Shown piece after piece: positions 35,153 to 46,977 of a DNA stretch of 64,000 nucleotides. Position numbers and translations under genes: made by a program. Location: NCBI RefSeq assembly GCF_003144195.1, contig NW_020289996.1:249419-313418 (forward strand), given 5' to 3'. Source of the stretch: Ceraceosorus guamensis. Taxonomy: Eukaryota > Basidiomycota > Exobasidiomycetes > Ceraceosorales > Ceraceosoraceae. The first letter of the stretch is position 1. Each line of letters begins with the position of its first letter. The notes below the pieces were generated by a model, which searched no databases, had not been told where the DNA came from, and saw only the letters and a program-made list of their open reading frames with translations.

Positions 35153-38100
35153 ATGTCATCGTCCGGCTCCTCACGGCTGGCAGCCGCGATGGGCAACTCC
35201 GCTGGTCGCACAGACTTTCGCACTTCGGCATCCGCCTCGCCGGAAAAAGAGTCGCGCCCGGGCTCTTCGCTCTCCTCGCAGCTGAATTCGCGAGGTGCGA
35301 ATGGTCTGAAGAATCTGGACAGGTATCGATATCAAGGAGCGGAGGCTAGCAAGCCTGTGATTAGTAGCAACGGCGCTCACACTGGCAAACGCTCCAGCCC
35401 CATCAATGTGGGAGACAGCGATGACGATGGGAGCGTGCAGTTCTTGCGCTCACAGTCAAAGGATGTTCCCCCGCCAGCCAAAAAAGGGCGCTTCAAGCTG
35501 GGTGCTAGGCCGCGCGCCGACTCTGCATCATCCAGTGGGTCTCCTCAGAAAGCTATTCCTGACACCAGCACGCCGGAACCAAATCCTAGGACACAAGAGG
35601 TGGCACAACGCGTCTGCAACTTGATGCGAACCGAGAATGTAAAGGTCACGCAGGCAGAGGTTTACCGTCTGCTGGTGCATTACGACAACCCTGCTGCTAC
35701 TTTGGCCGCATTGAAGGAAAAGGGAAGGAAGGCTTTGGAAGTGTTGGGCAACTTTGAAGAGGATAGTGTCGCTTCTCTCGTCAGTGCTGCGGAGAGCGTG
35801 GTCAGTAGCAGCGATCGTAATGCTGCTACCAGCACCGCACCCAGCAGCCTTGCGCCTTCTCCGCGCTCAGTCGAGCCACCAAAGCGCACCACCAGCTTCG
35901 TCTCGCAATCGCCCCAGAGCACAAGCAGCGCTTCTCGCACTTTCATGCTCAAGTCGCCAGCTGGGACTATGAACCACCGCGAAAGAGACAGCGAGAATGC
36001 TCAAGCTAGAGCTAGCTGGTCTCCAAAACCGGCCTCTAGCACTTCTAAATCCAAGTTACAAACTTATAGCAAAGCTGGTAATGCGCAGTCCAAGCGTGCA
36101 ATCAGCATTTCCGACGATGGCGGGTCAGGCGATGATGGGTACAGCGATGCTGGTGATGAAGCTAGAGAGCTGAACGCTTTCAAGTACTTTGCAGATTGCA
36201 CCAGAGACGAGTTGCTGGAGACCACGGGTGAGAAGTCATCTCGGTTGCCGCGCAAGGGCGAGCAAAATAGAATGCTAAAGCTGACGCACTGCACATCCAA
36301 CACAGGCTGTAAGCCCCAAGAAGCGGATATCATCCTGTCTTTGAGACCTTTCCACAGTCCCTCTGATGTTCGTAGAAAGCTTGAAAGCACAAAGGGTGTG
36401 CGCCCTGCGCTTTACGACAACTGCGAGGAGCTCATGGCGTCTTATCACGCTGTAGACTCGGTAATCTCTAGATGCGAGAATACGGGCAAGAAGCTGCAGA
36501 AGGAGATGGGCTCGTGGGACTCGAATGGCGGCAAGAACGCGCCCGCGAGCTACCTGAGGAAGCAGCCAGAAGACTTGAATGATGGTGTGACGCTCAAGGA
36601 CTTCCAGCTGCGCGGCGTCAACTGGTTGAATTTGCTGCACAGGCACAGACTGGGTGGTATTCTAGCCGACGAAATGGGCACTGGGAAGACGTGCCAGGTC
36701 ATTGCATTCCTGACGCACGAGCTTGCACAGGAGCGCAAACCACGTACACATCTCATCGTGGTACCTTCTTCGGTTCTGGAAAATTGGCAAAGAGAATTTC
36801 AGCAATTCGCTCCTCATCTCGAACCTTTTGTCTACCATGGTCCTCAAGCGGAGCGTCTGGGCTTCAGGCGAGAACTCAAGGAAGACAAAGAGACGTCCGA
36901 AGAGACTGGCGAAGATCGCGAATTTCCCGTGGTCTTGACCACATACGAGACGGTCACCAGCAAGCAAGATTTCGACTTTTTCCGAAAGTTCAAGTTCGAC
37001 ATTGCGGTCTACGACGAAGGCCATGTTCTGAAGAACAGGAAGTCTGCCAAGCACCAACAGCTGCAACGGATCGGCGCTGAATGGCGCCTTCTTTTGACAG
37101 GCACTCCATTGCAGAACAATTTGCAGGAATTGATGTCCCTACTCAGCTTTATCCTTCCCCGCTACTTCGAGCATGCCCAGTCGGACCTCGAGGGCATCTT
37201 CAAAACGAGCGCCAATTCGCAGAATTTACTTTCACGTGAGCGCGTGGATAGAGCGAAGACGATGCTGCAGCCCTTTGTTCTGCGGCGTCGAAAAGCAGAC
37301 GTTCTACCAGAGCTGCCAACTAAGACGGAGCGAGCAGAGCTGGTCGAGATGACAGACACGCAGCAGAAGCACTGGGCTCGCCTCTTCAAGCGCACCCGAG
37401 AGCAAAGGCTTGCTGCGGCTGCCGCCGATGCCGAGGACAAAGGCGCGGCCGATACGAAGACTGCTGCGAGAGGGCGTCGTGGAGGCGGGGCCAAGAAGGC
37501 AGAAGCGACCAAGCTTGACAGCTCTCATGTGCTCATGTCCCTGCGCAAAGCTGCGAACCATCCGCTCATGTTTCGGGAATATTACGATCAAGCTCGGATC
37601 GATAAGCTGGCGCGAGAGTGGATCAAGGTCCACCCGGACGAGAACATCCAGCACACAAGGGAAGACTTTGCCGAGAACTCAGACGCTGAGTTGGCAAATA
37701 GCGTTGTAGCGGCGATTCCGAAGCTAGTGAGTTCTCCATTAGACACTGCCTATTTGCAGACGCTCGGCTGACACGTGTCATGATGTTGTAGCGCGGTGGG
37801 CCGCTTGACGTACCAGACTCAGCTTGGCTGGATTCGGGCAAGATCAAAGCGATGGAGCGTCTGATCCGGGCAGCACAAGCAAAAGGTGAACGCGTCATCG
37901 TCTTCTCCCAATTCGTGAAGATGCTGGATATCATTTGTCGCGCGCTCGATATCATGACCATCAAGTACACGGGCTTCACAGGCAGCACTCAAGTCACAGA
38001 GCGGCAAAGTATTGTGGATGAATTCACGCGCAATCAGGACATTACGGTGTTTCTACTGTCCACCGGAGCTGGAGGAGTCGGCATCAATCTGACAGCTGCA

Positions 38101-38671
38101 AATCATGTCATCCTGTATGACTCTGACGTAAGTCTACTGATTTCACTGATAGGCACGCTTGGTGGCTCCTGATGACCCTTGCTGACGCGGAAATCTGCCT
38201 CGATGCTGGACGTAGTTCAATCCGCAAAATGTGAGAATTGATCTATGCTACTCTTTGCAGATCGCGTTGCTGATTTGCCGCTACTTCCGCTTCATTGGCA
38301 GGATCGACAAGCTTCTGATCGATGCTACCGGATCGGCCAGCATCGACCTGTCACAGTGACGCGGCTTATTAGCAAAGGCACCATCGATGTAAGTGATAGA
38401 AGAGCTGATGATATAGAAACTATGAGCGTTGAAGCTGACGTACGGCCGCGGCTTTCAGGAGCACATCTTGAAGCTAGGCGCCAAGAAGCTGCGTCTAGCT
38501 GATCGGGTGGAGGGTCAAGAAGATGATGACAAGCATTTGATTCTCGACGAAGGTGGCTCATCACCCAGCGCTGCTCAGGAGCAGGAGAATGCGGCAGCGG
38601 ACGAGGAGAAAAATACCAACGCGATCAAGGACCAGCTGTTGAAGGAGCTTTATGATAAGGAAGCTTCTTGA
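35153..38671 (+). CDS. FUN30: SNF2-family chromatin remodeller, Fun30/SMARCAD1-like
   Basis: Five exons (35153-37726, 37792-38127, 38216-38230, 38302-38388, 38459-38671) give 1,074 residues. The N-terminal half is Ser-rich with a CUE/UBA-like helical segment (QRVCNLMRTENVKVTQAEVY). The ATPase has motif I LADEMGTGKTCQVIAF (about 503-518), THLIVVPSSVLENWQREF, motif II VYDEGHVLKN (DEGH, as in yeast Fun30), LLLTGTPLQNNLQELMSLL, then KGERVIVFSQFVKMLDII, STGAGGVGINLTAANHVILY and DRQASDRCYRIGQHRPVTV. Motif I has T where most SNF2 proteins have L (DEMGLGKT). Exon 3 is a 15-nt microexon encoding FNPQN between motifs V and VI. Known role: nucleosome sliding and dimer exchange in heterochromatin and DNA end resection. 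The ATG was chosen because the in-frame upstream extension has no ATG. Confidence 0.95.
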
Positions 38672-39436
38672 TTGATGTGCCAAGATTGCAAAGTCTCTCG
38701 CGTCGGACCTCAAGCGTTCGCTGCGCCCGCCCCTCTTGCAAGGGGATCACTTGAGCGCGAAAGGCTTCTGAATGGGCGTCGCGTCGCGCCACGCACGCAC
38801 ACTACTCCTCTGCATCACGTAGAAGTCTCACGCATACTTTTGGCTATCAGGCGCTCGGAGCACGTACCAATATCATGCTGTTACCTGGGACGTAGAGGTG
38901 CGGGCAAGTCTGAGTGTGGAGTTCATCCCGTCACGAACAGCGCTTTCATCCGAACACGATGGATTGACGCAAGCTGAAAGCTTTGCGCGAACCACTTCTA
39001 GGACCCGTGCGGCTGCCCGCTGCGCACCACGGGCTTTTGCGTTGCTAGTCACTCTCGGCATTGAGAGTGCAGGTATATGTCGGAGTAGATGAACATGCTG
39101 ACTCATGAACGCAATGTGCCTGATCCGGTCGTCAAAAGCCACGTCAAACAATCAGTGGCCCTGCGAGCAAGCATTGCGAGAATTTGGTCGGATTTTTGGG
39201 GACGGGCTATCCGATCGGGCTGTCTGCGCAGGCAGGCAAGGGGAGCGGTGGCGAAGTTTCGCACGCACGCACGCACATGACTGGCAGATCGACTCCGATC
39301 GGATCGGGAACGAACCTGGTCTCGTCGGACTCCTGCATGCCCGATGCGCGAGTTTTGAGTGTATCTAGCAGGACGAAGACGAGCACATGAAGGCAAAAGA
39401 CAGACTCCCCGCGAGGACTTGGTTCGAGGAGCATAT

Positions 39437-39742
39437 ATGGACAGGGAAGAGCGTGCTCAAAGGCTGATTGCTGATCTGTCATCTCGACTCGGTGCGTGTG
39501 ACGTTGATGCTGCGCAGAACGATCTTTGTCTCTTATCTCCGCCGATTCTTGATACCTGCCCCGAATTGCCAGCAGAATTGCGTGCAGGTGTAAGAGTGAT
39601 GATGGTGCTCGATCAGAACTGGAAGGAGATGTGTCGTTGCATGCACGTTGTGGCTGACCACGCCTTGTCGCCGAGCCGGACGCAGCAGCTTCTTGCTTTC
39701 GGCCGGCGTTTCAACCAACGATGCAGCAGGCTCACTGTGTAG
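39437..39742 (+). CDS. Doubtful small ORF, hypothetical
   Basis: A 101-codon frame starting MDREERAQRLIADLSSRLGA and ending RRFNQRCSRLTV. Composition (Leu, Asp, Arg, Cys, Met; helical periodicity) looks more protein-like than the surrounding random frames, and it has no internal intron. The start ATG overlaps a CATATATGG stretch, leaving little room for a leader unless transcription starts well upstream. No homology is recognised. It may be chance. Confidence 0.22.
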   Translation: MDREERAQRLIADLSSRLGACDVDAAQNDLCLLSPPILDTCPELPAELRAGVRVMMVLDQNWKEMCRCMHVVADHALSPSRTQQLLAFGRRFNQRCSRLTV

Positions 39743-40415
39743 TGGCAAATTCATGCTTGACGTCTGTGGGGCGGCATGCTGGAGCGGCGGCCGAGGGTTG
39801 TGAGTGTGAGCATGCACATGCATGCAGCTGGACCGCTATAGATCCTAGCGTCTGGTTTGACCGATCGCTGACTGGCATTCAGCACCCTGCTGCTCAATTG
39901 CTCAATGTCTGTAGTAGCTGCCCGCGGTCCGCCTTGATGAATTGAAACAAAAGGCGTAATCACGATCGCGATCGAGATGAAGATTCGCTGCGTCTGTGTT
40001 GAACGGCTGCTGCTGCATGCGTGAAAGCCCGAACGCAAACGAGCTGAGCAATCCTTGCAAAGAGATCGTCGCGTTTACTGGCGAGCAATCGGCGGCATGA
40101 ACGAATGAGAAACGCGAATGTGAATCACAATATGACGATGTGAGTCACGATTGCGCATCTTGGTTCCTGTTCAATAATGTGTCTAGCAGCTGAGTCGACA
40201 GTGTTTGAGTCGCATGGCTGACCGCTCAGAGCTGCTGACTTTGCAGCTGCGCAGCAACGGGACGAGGGTGGAGCGAGCATGCATTCACGATGTAGCAGGC
40301 TGGAGCATCTCCGAGTTGAAGGATCGGAGCTCCACTTATCGGGACTGCATACACACTTCCATGCAGCTGCATGGCCAGTCTGGCCAGAAGATTAAAGCAA
40401 TCCAACTCTGGCGCA

Positions 40416-40422
40416 TATATAT
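40416..40422 (+). promoter_or_regulatory. Candidate TATA box of the MFS gene
   Basis: TATATAT in a GCGCATATATATGGGGC context, 124 nt upstream of the MFS start codon, a plausible distance for a fungal TATA element. Sequence evidence only. Confidence 0.35.
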
Positions 40423-40545
40423 GGGGCTTCTTTCTTCCAAATTTGCTTGCGCTTCCACCCAACCGCTACAGTCATCCGCTTCGCGCCATATCAACACCCT
40501 CGTGCCGGCTCTCTTGCCTGCAAACGGTGCTGCTCATCATTCACC

Positions 40546-42443
40546 ATGGTGCTGCAATCCTTCATCCAGTACAAGGCGTTTAGCCAATCTGCGGATGTGC
40601 AGAGGTTATCAACTCGCAACGTCAAGCAGCCAAGCGGACCCTCCCGGGCAGCCTCCACCTTGGTGGAACAAGATGTTGCCACCGGTGGCAAGAGGACGTC
40701 AGACAGTGCTGCTGTCGGCGCAGTTGCGGAAAAGGAACAGCTGCAAGATTCGAGATCACAAGGCGCGGGAGACACAGCGGCACATGAAGTCGACGAGGAG
40801 CGAGTCGCGGCCAAGGAGAAATCCAGCAGCGATGGCAAGGATGAGTTCTTGGTGGATTGGGATGGAAGTAGAGATCCGCTCAATCCTCAAAACTGGTCTT
40901 GGTTCAAGAAGTGGAGCATCGTATTGCTGGTCAGTCAAATAGCAATCATCGTAGGCGTGGCGGCAGGCATCGACTCTTCAGCTGCCCAAGAAGCCGCTGC
41001 TCGTTTCGAAGTATCGGAAGAGGTCATGGAGCTTCAGACTGCCATCTTTCTGGTCGGTTTCGGCGTAGCAGCTCCCTTCTTGGGCCCTCTCAGCGAGATT
41101 GGCGGTAGATTGCCCGTCTACGTCATCACACTAGGCGCCTTTTGTCTCTTTGAAGTGGGCAGCGCATTGGCTCCCAACATTCAGACGCGCGTCATTCTTC
41201 GCTTCTTTGCTGGTTTCTTTGGTAGCACGCCGCTTTCGAATGCCGGTGGCTCACTCGCAGACATTGTAGGTCCTACCGAACGCACCTTTGTCTTTCCGGT
41301 CTTTGCCGCCGCTGGTTTCCTCGGTCCGAGTCTGGGTCCTGCCATTGGTGGCTACTTGGGCTACAAAGTTGGTCAAGAGTGGTGCGATTGGCTCATGGCT
41401 ATCTGGGGAGGGGCGATCGTCATCCTCGTCGCTCTGTTCATGCCCGAGACTTTCGCACCTTCCTTGCTGCGCATGAAGGCACTCCAGATCAGAAAAGCCA
41501 CCGGCGACGAGCGGTACACGACAGCGCTTGAGAGAGCCAGGAAGGACACTCCTTTCATTCAACACCTACGTCACGCCTTCGCAATGCCCTTCAAATTGCT
41601 CTTCTTGGAACCCATCGTCTTCTTCGTCGCGCTGTACATGACGGTAGTCTACATTGTCCTCTTTGGAGCTTTCGAAGCATACCCTCTCATCTTTGAGCCG
41701 TTCGATCTCAATCCGGGTGAAATTGGTCTGACATTCATCGCCATCGCTATTGGTATCGGTATCGCAGCGACTCCAACTCCTCTGGTCTACAAGCGCTATC
41801 TTCGTGTGCAGGCTTCCTTGCGGCAATCCTCACTCGAAAAGGCGACGAATGAAGACGAAGAAGAGAAATCACGGACGTTGCAAGTGCCGCCAGAGGAGAG
41901 ACTAATTCTTGCAATGTGCTTGAGCTGGCTCGTGCCTGTCGGTCTCTTCTGGCAAGCCTGGACAGCGTACGCATCCATCGGTCCTTGGCCCTGCATCGTC
42001 GCAGGTCTTGTTTGGGGAATTGGCGTTCTGTCCATCTTCATCTCCAGCTATCAATACGTCATCGATGTGTACAACGTGTGGAGTGCTAGCGCTTTGGGAA
42101 GCCTGACTTTCTTGAGGTGAGCAATTAGGTTCGCTACTCTTGCAGACCTCGTACAAAAGCTTACAGCTGCTCGACTGTTTGACCTGACGCAGATACATTG
42201 TCAGCGGCGGCGGCATCATGTGGACACGTCCCCTCTTTATGAGTGAGTGCATGCCTCGTAGATCCGGAGTTCGACGCGGTCCGCCTCGGCTGACGGCGTG
42301 GAATCTCTGCAGGCATTGGAACTCACTGGGCATTGAGCTTCTACGGCTTCCTGTCCGTTGTCATGACCATCATCCCATTCGCCTTCTACGTCTACGGAAA
42401 GCGCATACGATCGTGGAGTCGTTACGCCCTCTCGCCCGTATAG
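40546..42443 (+). CDS. MFS transporter, DHA1 drug/polyamine type
   Basis: Three exons (40546-42116, 42193-42242, 42313-42443) give 583 residues; the start has a good context (CACCATGG). A hydrophilic N-terminal tail of about 120 residues ends in DPLNPQNWSWFKKWSIVLLV, the signature entry of fungal TPO/FLR1-type DHA1 carriers. About 12 membrane segments follow, e.g. LQTAIFLVGFGVAAPFLGPL, PVYVITLGAFCLFEVGSALA, RFFAGFFGSTPLSNAGGSLA, VFAAAGFLGPSLGPAIGGYL, VFFVALYMTVVYIVLFGAFE and FYGFLSVVMTIIPFAFYVYG. A charged cytoplasmic loop (NEDEEEKSRTLQVPPEERL) lies between TM8 and TM9. The motif GRLPVYVI after TM2 is the loop 2-3 antiporter-type sequence. Role: proton-coupled export of polyamines, drugs or similar; the substrate cannot be told from sequence. 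Converges on the phosphatase gene with 136 nt between stops. Confidence 0.92.
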
Positions 42444-42579
42444 AAGCGAATCCTGCATTTCTAGAACCACAAAAACCGTCTCCTTGCTCTCTGATGGCCG
42501 ATCAAAGACTCGCACTTCGCACTAATTTGTACCACACCTAGAGAGCCTTTGCCAACGCATGTATTCCCATTCCGTCCAA

Positions 42580-45500
42580 TTAATGCTTGTTGCCGCGCGG
42601 TTCAGCTTGCGTCGCCACGTCCTGCATCCTTCCGTCCACTATCGGAGCAACGAGGGCGAGATCTGCGCTGGCCTCTCTCAAATCTTGCGCATCATCCGCG
42701 CTCACCTCAATCTGCTTCTCTATCGTCGTGTCGGCGGAGAGGTCTCCGACATGCTCATCTTCCGATGCGTCTTGGCTGAGTTGCAAGCGCCGTCGTTGAG
42801 CCCGTAAATGCAGGACAGATGATCGCGATGGGCTCTCTGGCGGTGAGCTGGAGCTCGCTCGAGGTGATTTGCCGGATGCTTGTGCAAGATGTCGAGTCAC
42901 TGAAAAGGCCACGGAAAGAAGTCATTGAGCCCTTAGTGCTGTATACGCAGGTGGCCGTCAATGGTCCCCCTCTTACCTCTGTCGTGCTGCGAGTGATGTT
43001 CTGCCGCGGACAAGTGAAGCGCATCCCGAATGCCGGAAGGTGAGGCATCAACGACGAATCTCATGTGCCTGTCATCAAACGCATTGCGGCCCTTGGCAGG
43101 TGTCGAAGGAGCTGCTCCCTGAGTGCCTCTCGAGCCTAACAATCGTGCTCGCTCAATGGCAGCTTTGGTCCTTTCGCTGTTAGATAGACCTGCGGGTCCT
43201 CGTTTCCCTTCGTCTGCATCTTGCGCGACTGCTCCCGTAGTTCCGGCGCCGTCGTCCCGGGCTGTATCACCATGCGTTGCTGCATCGTGTAGACTGCGCA
43301 TGCGCCAAAGCATCGATGCACCTAAAAGGTATCTTCTGACAAGCGCACTCATTAGGCTGCCTTCCTCGTGACCGATGAGTTCCTTCCCAGCTTTGAGCAC
43401 CTCGTACCCGTCATGACCGTCTGCCATGAATCTGCCGCAGAGAATATGAGGTCAGTGGATGTACAGGCTGGTGCGTCAGGACGTAATACTCACTCTCTGG
43501 TCACCACACGATAGGTTTTGTCGTCCTGAAGTGCTTTGCCTAGCCTCAGCCTAGGGCGGTGAATCTCAACAGAATACCCACCGCCTTCGCGCTTCTCGAA
43601 ATCATACGACGTGAAGGGCTGATCCGCCGTCCGTTTGCCTTCTGAGTCTGTGGGGAATAGATGGCCATCCTCTAAAAGCGTAGCGCTTACTACACGTTTG
43701 CCGGGCGGCTTGGTAGAATCCCACAAGACCTGAGCTCCAGAAATCTGAGGAAAGCGGCCCTCTTGTTTCGGATACGTGGAGAAGCCATTTTCTAGAGCAG
43801 CGATGATCTACAATAGAGACGAGGGAAGTCTTGATGAGTTGCTCTCAGCGATCAGCCACTCAGTGTCAGCTCACCTGAGCTCCCGTGAGCTCTAAGCACA
43901 CTACACTATCGTCGAACGGCATGATCTCCATGATGTCTCGAAGTCGCAAACTGCCAGGTCCGTAGCTCGAGTCGCCGCGTAAGCTACCGCCACCTGTGAG
44001 AGAAGCACAAGAAAATGGTGTCAGACCCGAGGCCAAAGTCAATGGCTGGCGAACAAGGACGCACAAATCAGAGCTATGTCCACCTCCCTCGATGACTCTT
44101 TGCGCTTTTTGTCGAGCTGACCTCGGCGATCTCGATCGCGAAGGACGCTTTCGTAAGATATTCTCATGATATCGGCGATCCTGTTTCAGTGTGGAATGCT
44201 TAGCAAAGCGAAGCTGAGGGAAGAGCTTGTAGGTCACTTACAGATCCCCGCATGCAGACTCCTTAAGTCTTACTTCTCCTGCCCTAGTGTCCCATGGCGT
44301 AAGCGTGTATGCTACCGGCTGACCTGTGCTCTCATCTATCTTGGCAAGTAAATGACCGATAGTCTCGCGCAGCTCTGGCAAAGGCGGATCCGAAGGTTGC
44401 GTGCGATGCCGCCGAACTGCAGGGCCGCGCACCGGACTATTAGCATCCAATCTGAACGCTTGACATCAAAGGTGCGCCACACCCACCACTGAGTTCGGTG
44501 ATCCTCCTTCGCCTGACCTTGCTCTCTCGTGGCGCACTGATAGTAAGCGCGGCTTCACTTAAATCACGAAAGTCGGTGCCACTTTTGATTATGAAGGTAT
44601 CATTGTCCGCTCCGGATCCTCCTGGACGTTCAAATTCCTGACCCTCAAACTTGGTAGCTCCTTTGCCAATGTAGTACATGTGGTCATGGCCTCTGGATTA
44701 CAGTCTGATCTATCAGCCAGCTCCTAGTGCAGTGCTACGCTCTACAGACAATTGACTCACCCAAGTATGATATCCACACCATGCTCATCCGATTCACCAC
44801 GCGTGGCACCCACCTCGTTGGCCAAAGCAATGTCGTTGGAGAGCCTGCTATGCGTCAACGCAATGATGAGGTCGGCTTTGTGTGGCCCTTCTGGATCTCG
44901 TAGCTCTTTTGACAAGGCTCTTGCTGTCGCAGCCATTGACCTGTACTTGAACTCGGCAGGCCAAACTGGTATGGTCTCGATCCAACTATAGGTAGTTACA
45001 TTAGCAGTGGAAGCCCAGCCTTTCGAGCATGCGTCAGAGCGAGATCGAGACACTCACTCCTTCTCCACGAGACCTATGATCGCGACGCGAAGCCCTGCTA
45101 CAGGCATGATGGTGAACTTTGTCGTACCAGGCACAGTGGCATCCCCCTCCTGAGGCTCGTCGGATATCGCATCGCGAGCTGATTCATCTGCAGATGTGTC
45201 CGCAATATTGGACAGGTGCCACGGGAACGAGCACCGCTTCATCAAGCTGCGTAGATGAGGAAATCTACGGGAGTACACACCACGTCAGGTCTGGCGCACC
45301 GTCTGCAAATTTTGTAAACATGAGCACTTACCCGAAGTCAAAGTCATGGCTACAGCAAGCAAGGGACAAGAACAAGAGAGCGAGCGAGATCGATGAGAGG
45401 ATTCCCGGCAGTGAGACTGTATGACGGACTGCCGAACTCACTTGCCTATGCAGGCCGCATCGATGGACATGGCAGCCAAAGGCTCAAGCATATGTTCGCC

Positions 45501-45764
45501 TCTGCTGATGCTCGACTCCACAGAGGGATTGAAAACGTCTCCCGAAAACAGGCAAAGGCCGTTCAGTCGACTGTCGTTGGCCTGCTGCCCTTGCCCTACA
45601 TGATCGCCATCCCAAGCTTTGCGTATATCGTGAATCTTTCGTGCGAATTGAGAAGCGTCTATACGACCATCGCCACCCAATGATTTGTCTGTCTGACGCA
45701 GCCGGTAGACGTCGTTGAAATGCAGCAGAGGGAGCGTCACTGTGCTGGGACCAGCATCGGACAT
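42580..45764 (-). CDS. Metallophosphatase / 5'-nucleotidase family protein
   Basis: Eleven exons (45764-45442, 45349-45332, 45264-45058, 44985-44761, 44692-44487, 44416-44242, 44180-44065, 43993-43875, 43807-43494, 43431-42977, 42899-42580) close to 825 residues. Metal-site motifs are LPLLHFNDVYRL, LFSGDVFNPS, NHDFDFG, IIALTHSRLSNDIAL and LGGHDHMYY; the nucleotidase C-terminal domain has LIADIMRISYES, ICGGSLRGDS, LRDIMEIMPFDDSVVCLELT and VTREFMADGHDGYEVL. Exon 2 is 18 nt and encodes the core of the NHDFDFG metal site. The first motif is D-V-Y instead of the usual D-x-H, so one metal ligand is replaced. No signal peptide is visible at the chosen start, suggesting a cytosolic enzyme. The last about 180 residues are Ser/Arg/Asp-rich and not conserved. 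Substrate (nucleotides or other phosphate esters) is unknown. Confidence 0.9.
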
Positions 45765-46977
45765 GATAGATCCGCTCTTCTCGTAGTTGCGCCTGGTTTG
45801 AACGTGTGGATCAGCCGAACTCCTTTCCAAAGCTGTCGTACGAGGTCAAGCGGTCGTGATCAAGCGGCTGATCACGTCAAAGATGGTCGGTCGTCTTTGG
45901 CTGTTTGAGGGATTGAGCCGCCTGCATTCGTTTCTACTTGCGATTGGATTCAATTCAGGATTCTGATTCTTGACGTGATTCATAATCACAATCAGCGTAC
46001 CGGTAATTTCAGAAGCGCTCCTCGACTTGCTGCTGCACCGCGCCCCGTGCGCTCCTTCATGAGCTCACGTGCGCCGTGCGGCATTCGTGCATCCGCCCTT
46101 CATGCTGCAATTCTGGAGACTCTGACTACTTATAATCGTGACTTCTTGGTTGTGATTCAAACTCATCAAGACTCGCGACTCTTCTGATCCAAATTCACGA
46201 ATTCAACTTTCATCGAGACTTGACTCTGAAGACTAGAATGGTCTTCTTGCTTCCCCCAGTAGCGTTCGTTGATCATTGCGGGGCGCTCACAGAATGCGGA
46301 TTTGTGGTGAGGCGCTGCTGCTGCTGCAGCTCGACTCGTGTGGCTTGGCAACGATGGCGTGCCGTGCGTGCATCTGCACGCTTTGGATGTTCGGGGACTT
46401 AGATCTGAGGTCGCATAGAATTTGATTAGAAGGAGCGTTGAAGTCGAGTCGTAATGCACTCAACGCGTGGATTACAGCCTTTGACTTCTTTTCATAAATG
46501 CCTGTTGGTGAACCGACACAGCCCCTTGACATACGCGCGCGCGCGTTGGATTTGTGTTCCCGCGGCGGTGAACCAGCCAGCCAACCAACCATGCAGCGGA
46601 CCATCGAAGGACTTGGACGTCATTCGTGACTGTTGTGTGTTGACTCTGCAGCGAGCATTCGTTCAGCCTGCCTTCTCGTCGCTTCAGAATACCCACAAAG
46701 CTTCCTACACTGTACCCAATCCCAGCGGACTGATACTCCCATCAGCACCTCCGCTGCCAGGTTGATCTAAGCTCGACGAATGAGCTCTTGATATTCCGCG
46801 GAGGCCGCCACGTAGCAGAGCAAAGCTCGCGTCGCGACTCACACGAAGGAGGATTTCGATTGCCGCCTTGGGAGATCGGAACAGCTGCATCTCGACGCTC
46901 ATCAGAACGCTCTGGCCCAGATTGCCGACTGAATCGGCAAGTACACGGATCACCAGCTTCCCCAAACTCGTTTCAAG
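45765..46977. other. Divergent intergenic region with motif cluster
   Basis: About 1.2 kb between divergent start codons with no supported gene. Contains the motif cluster at 45953-46225 and a CTGCTGCTGCTGCAGC microsatellite near 46315-46330. Confidence 0.45.
45953..46225. repeat. Cluster of ATTCTTGA/GATTCATAATC/CAAGACTC motifs
   Basis: Includes ATTCAGGATTCTGATTC, GTGATTCATAATCACAATCAG, TAATCGTGACTTC, TTGTGATTCAAACTCATC, AAGACTCGCGACTCTTC, ATTCACGAATTC and GAGACTTGACTCTGAAGAC. Same family as the clusters near 6.4, 27.1, 34.9 and 61.2 kb. Confidence 0.45.

Larger units (their letters stand above)
38672..40545. other. Intergenic region with one doubtful small ORF
   Basis: About 1.9 kb between FUN30 and the MFS gene. 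Apart from the 101-codon frame at 39437 no coding potential is supported. GCACGCACGCACGCAC microsatellite near 39259-39276. A TATATAT run at 40416-40422 lies 124 nt upstream of the MFS ATG. Confidence 0.4.

Noticed and set aside
44417-44486. 28-nt intron in the phosphatase gene (acceptor at TCAAG or CAG near 44455)
   Set aside because: Too short for fungal splicing. The acceptor at 44417 gives a 70-nt intron with a GCTAAT branch-like site and reads ELSVRRHRTQP in phase.
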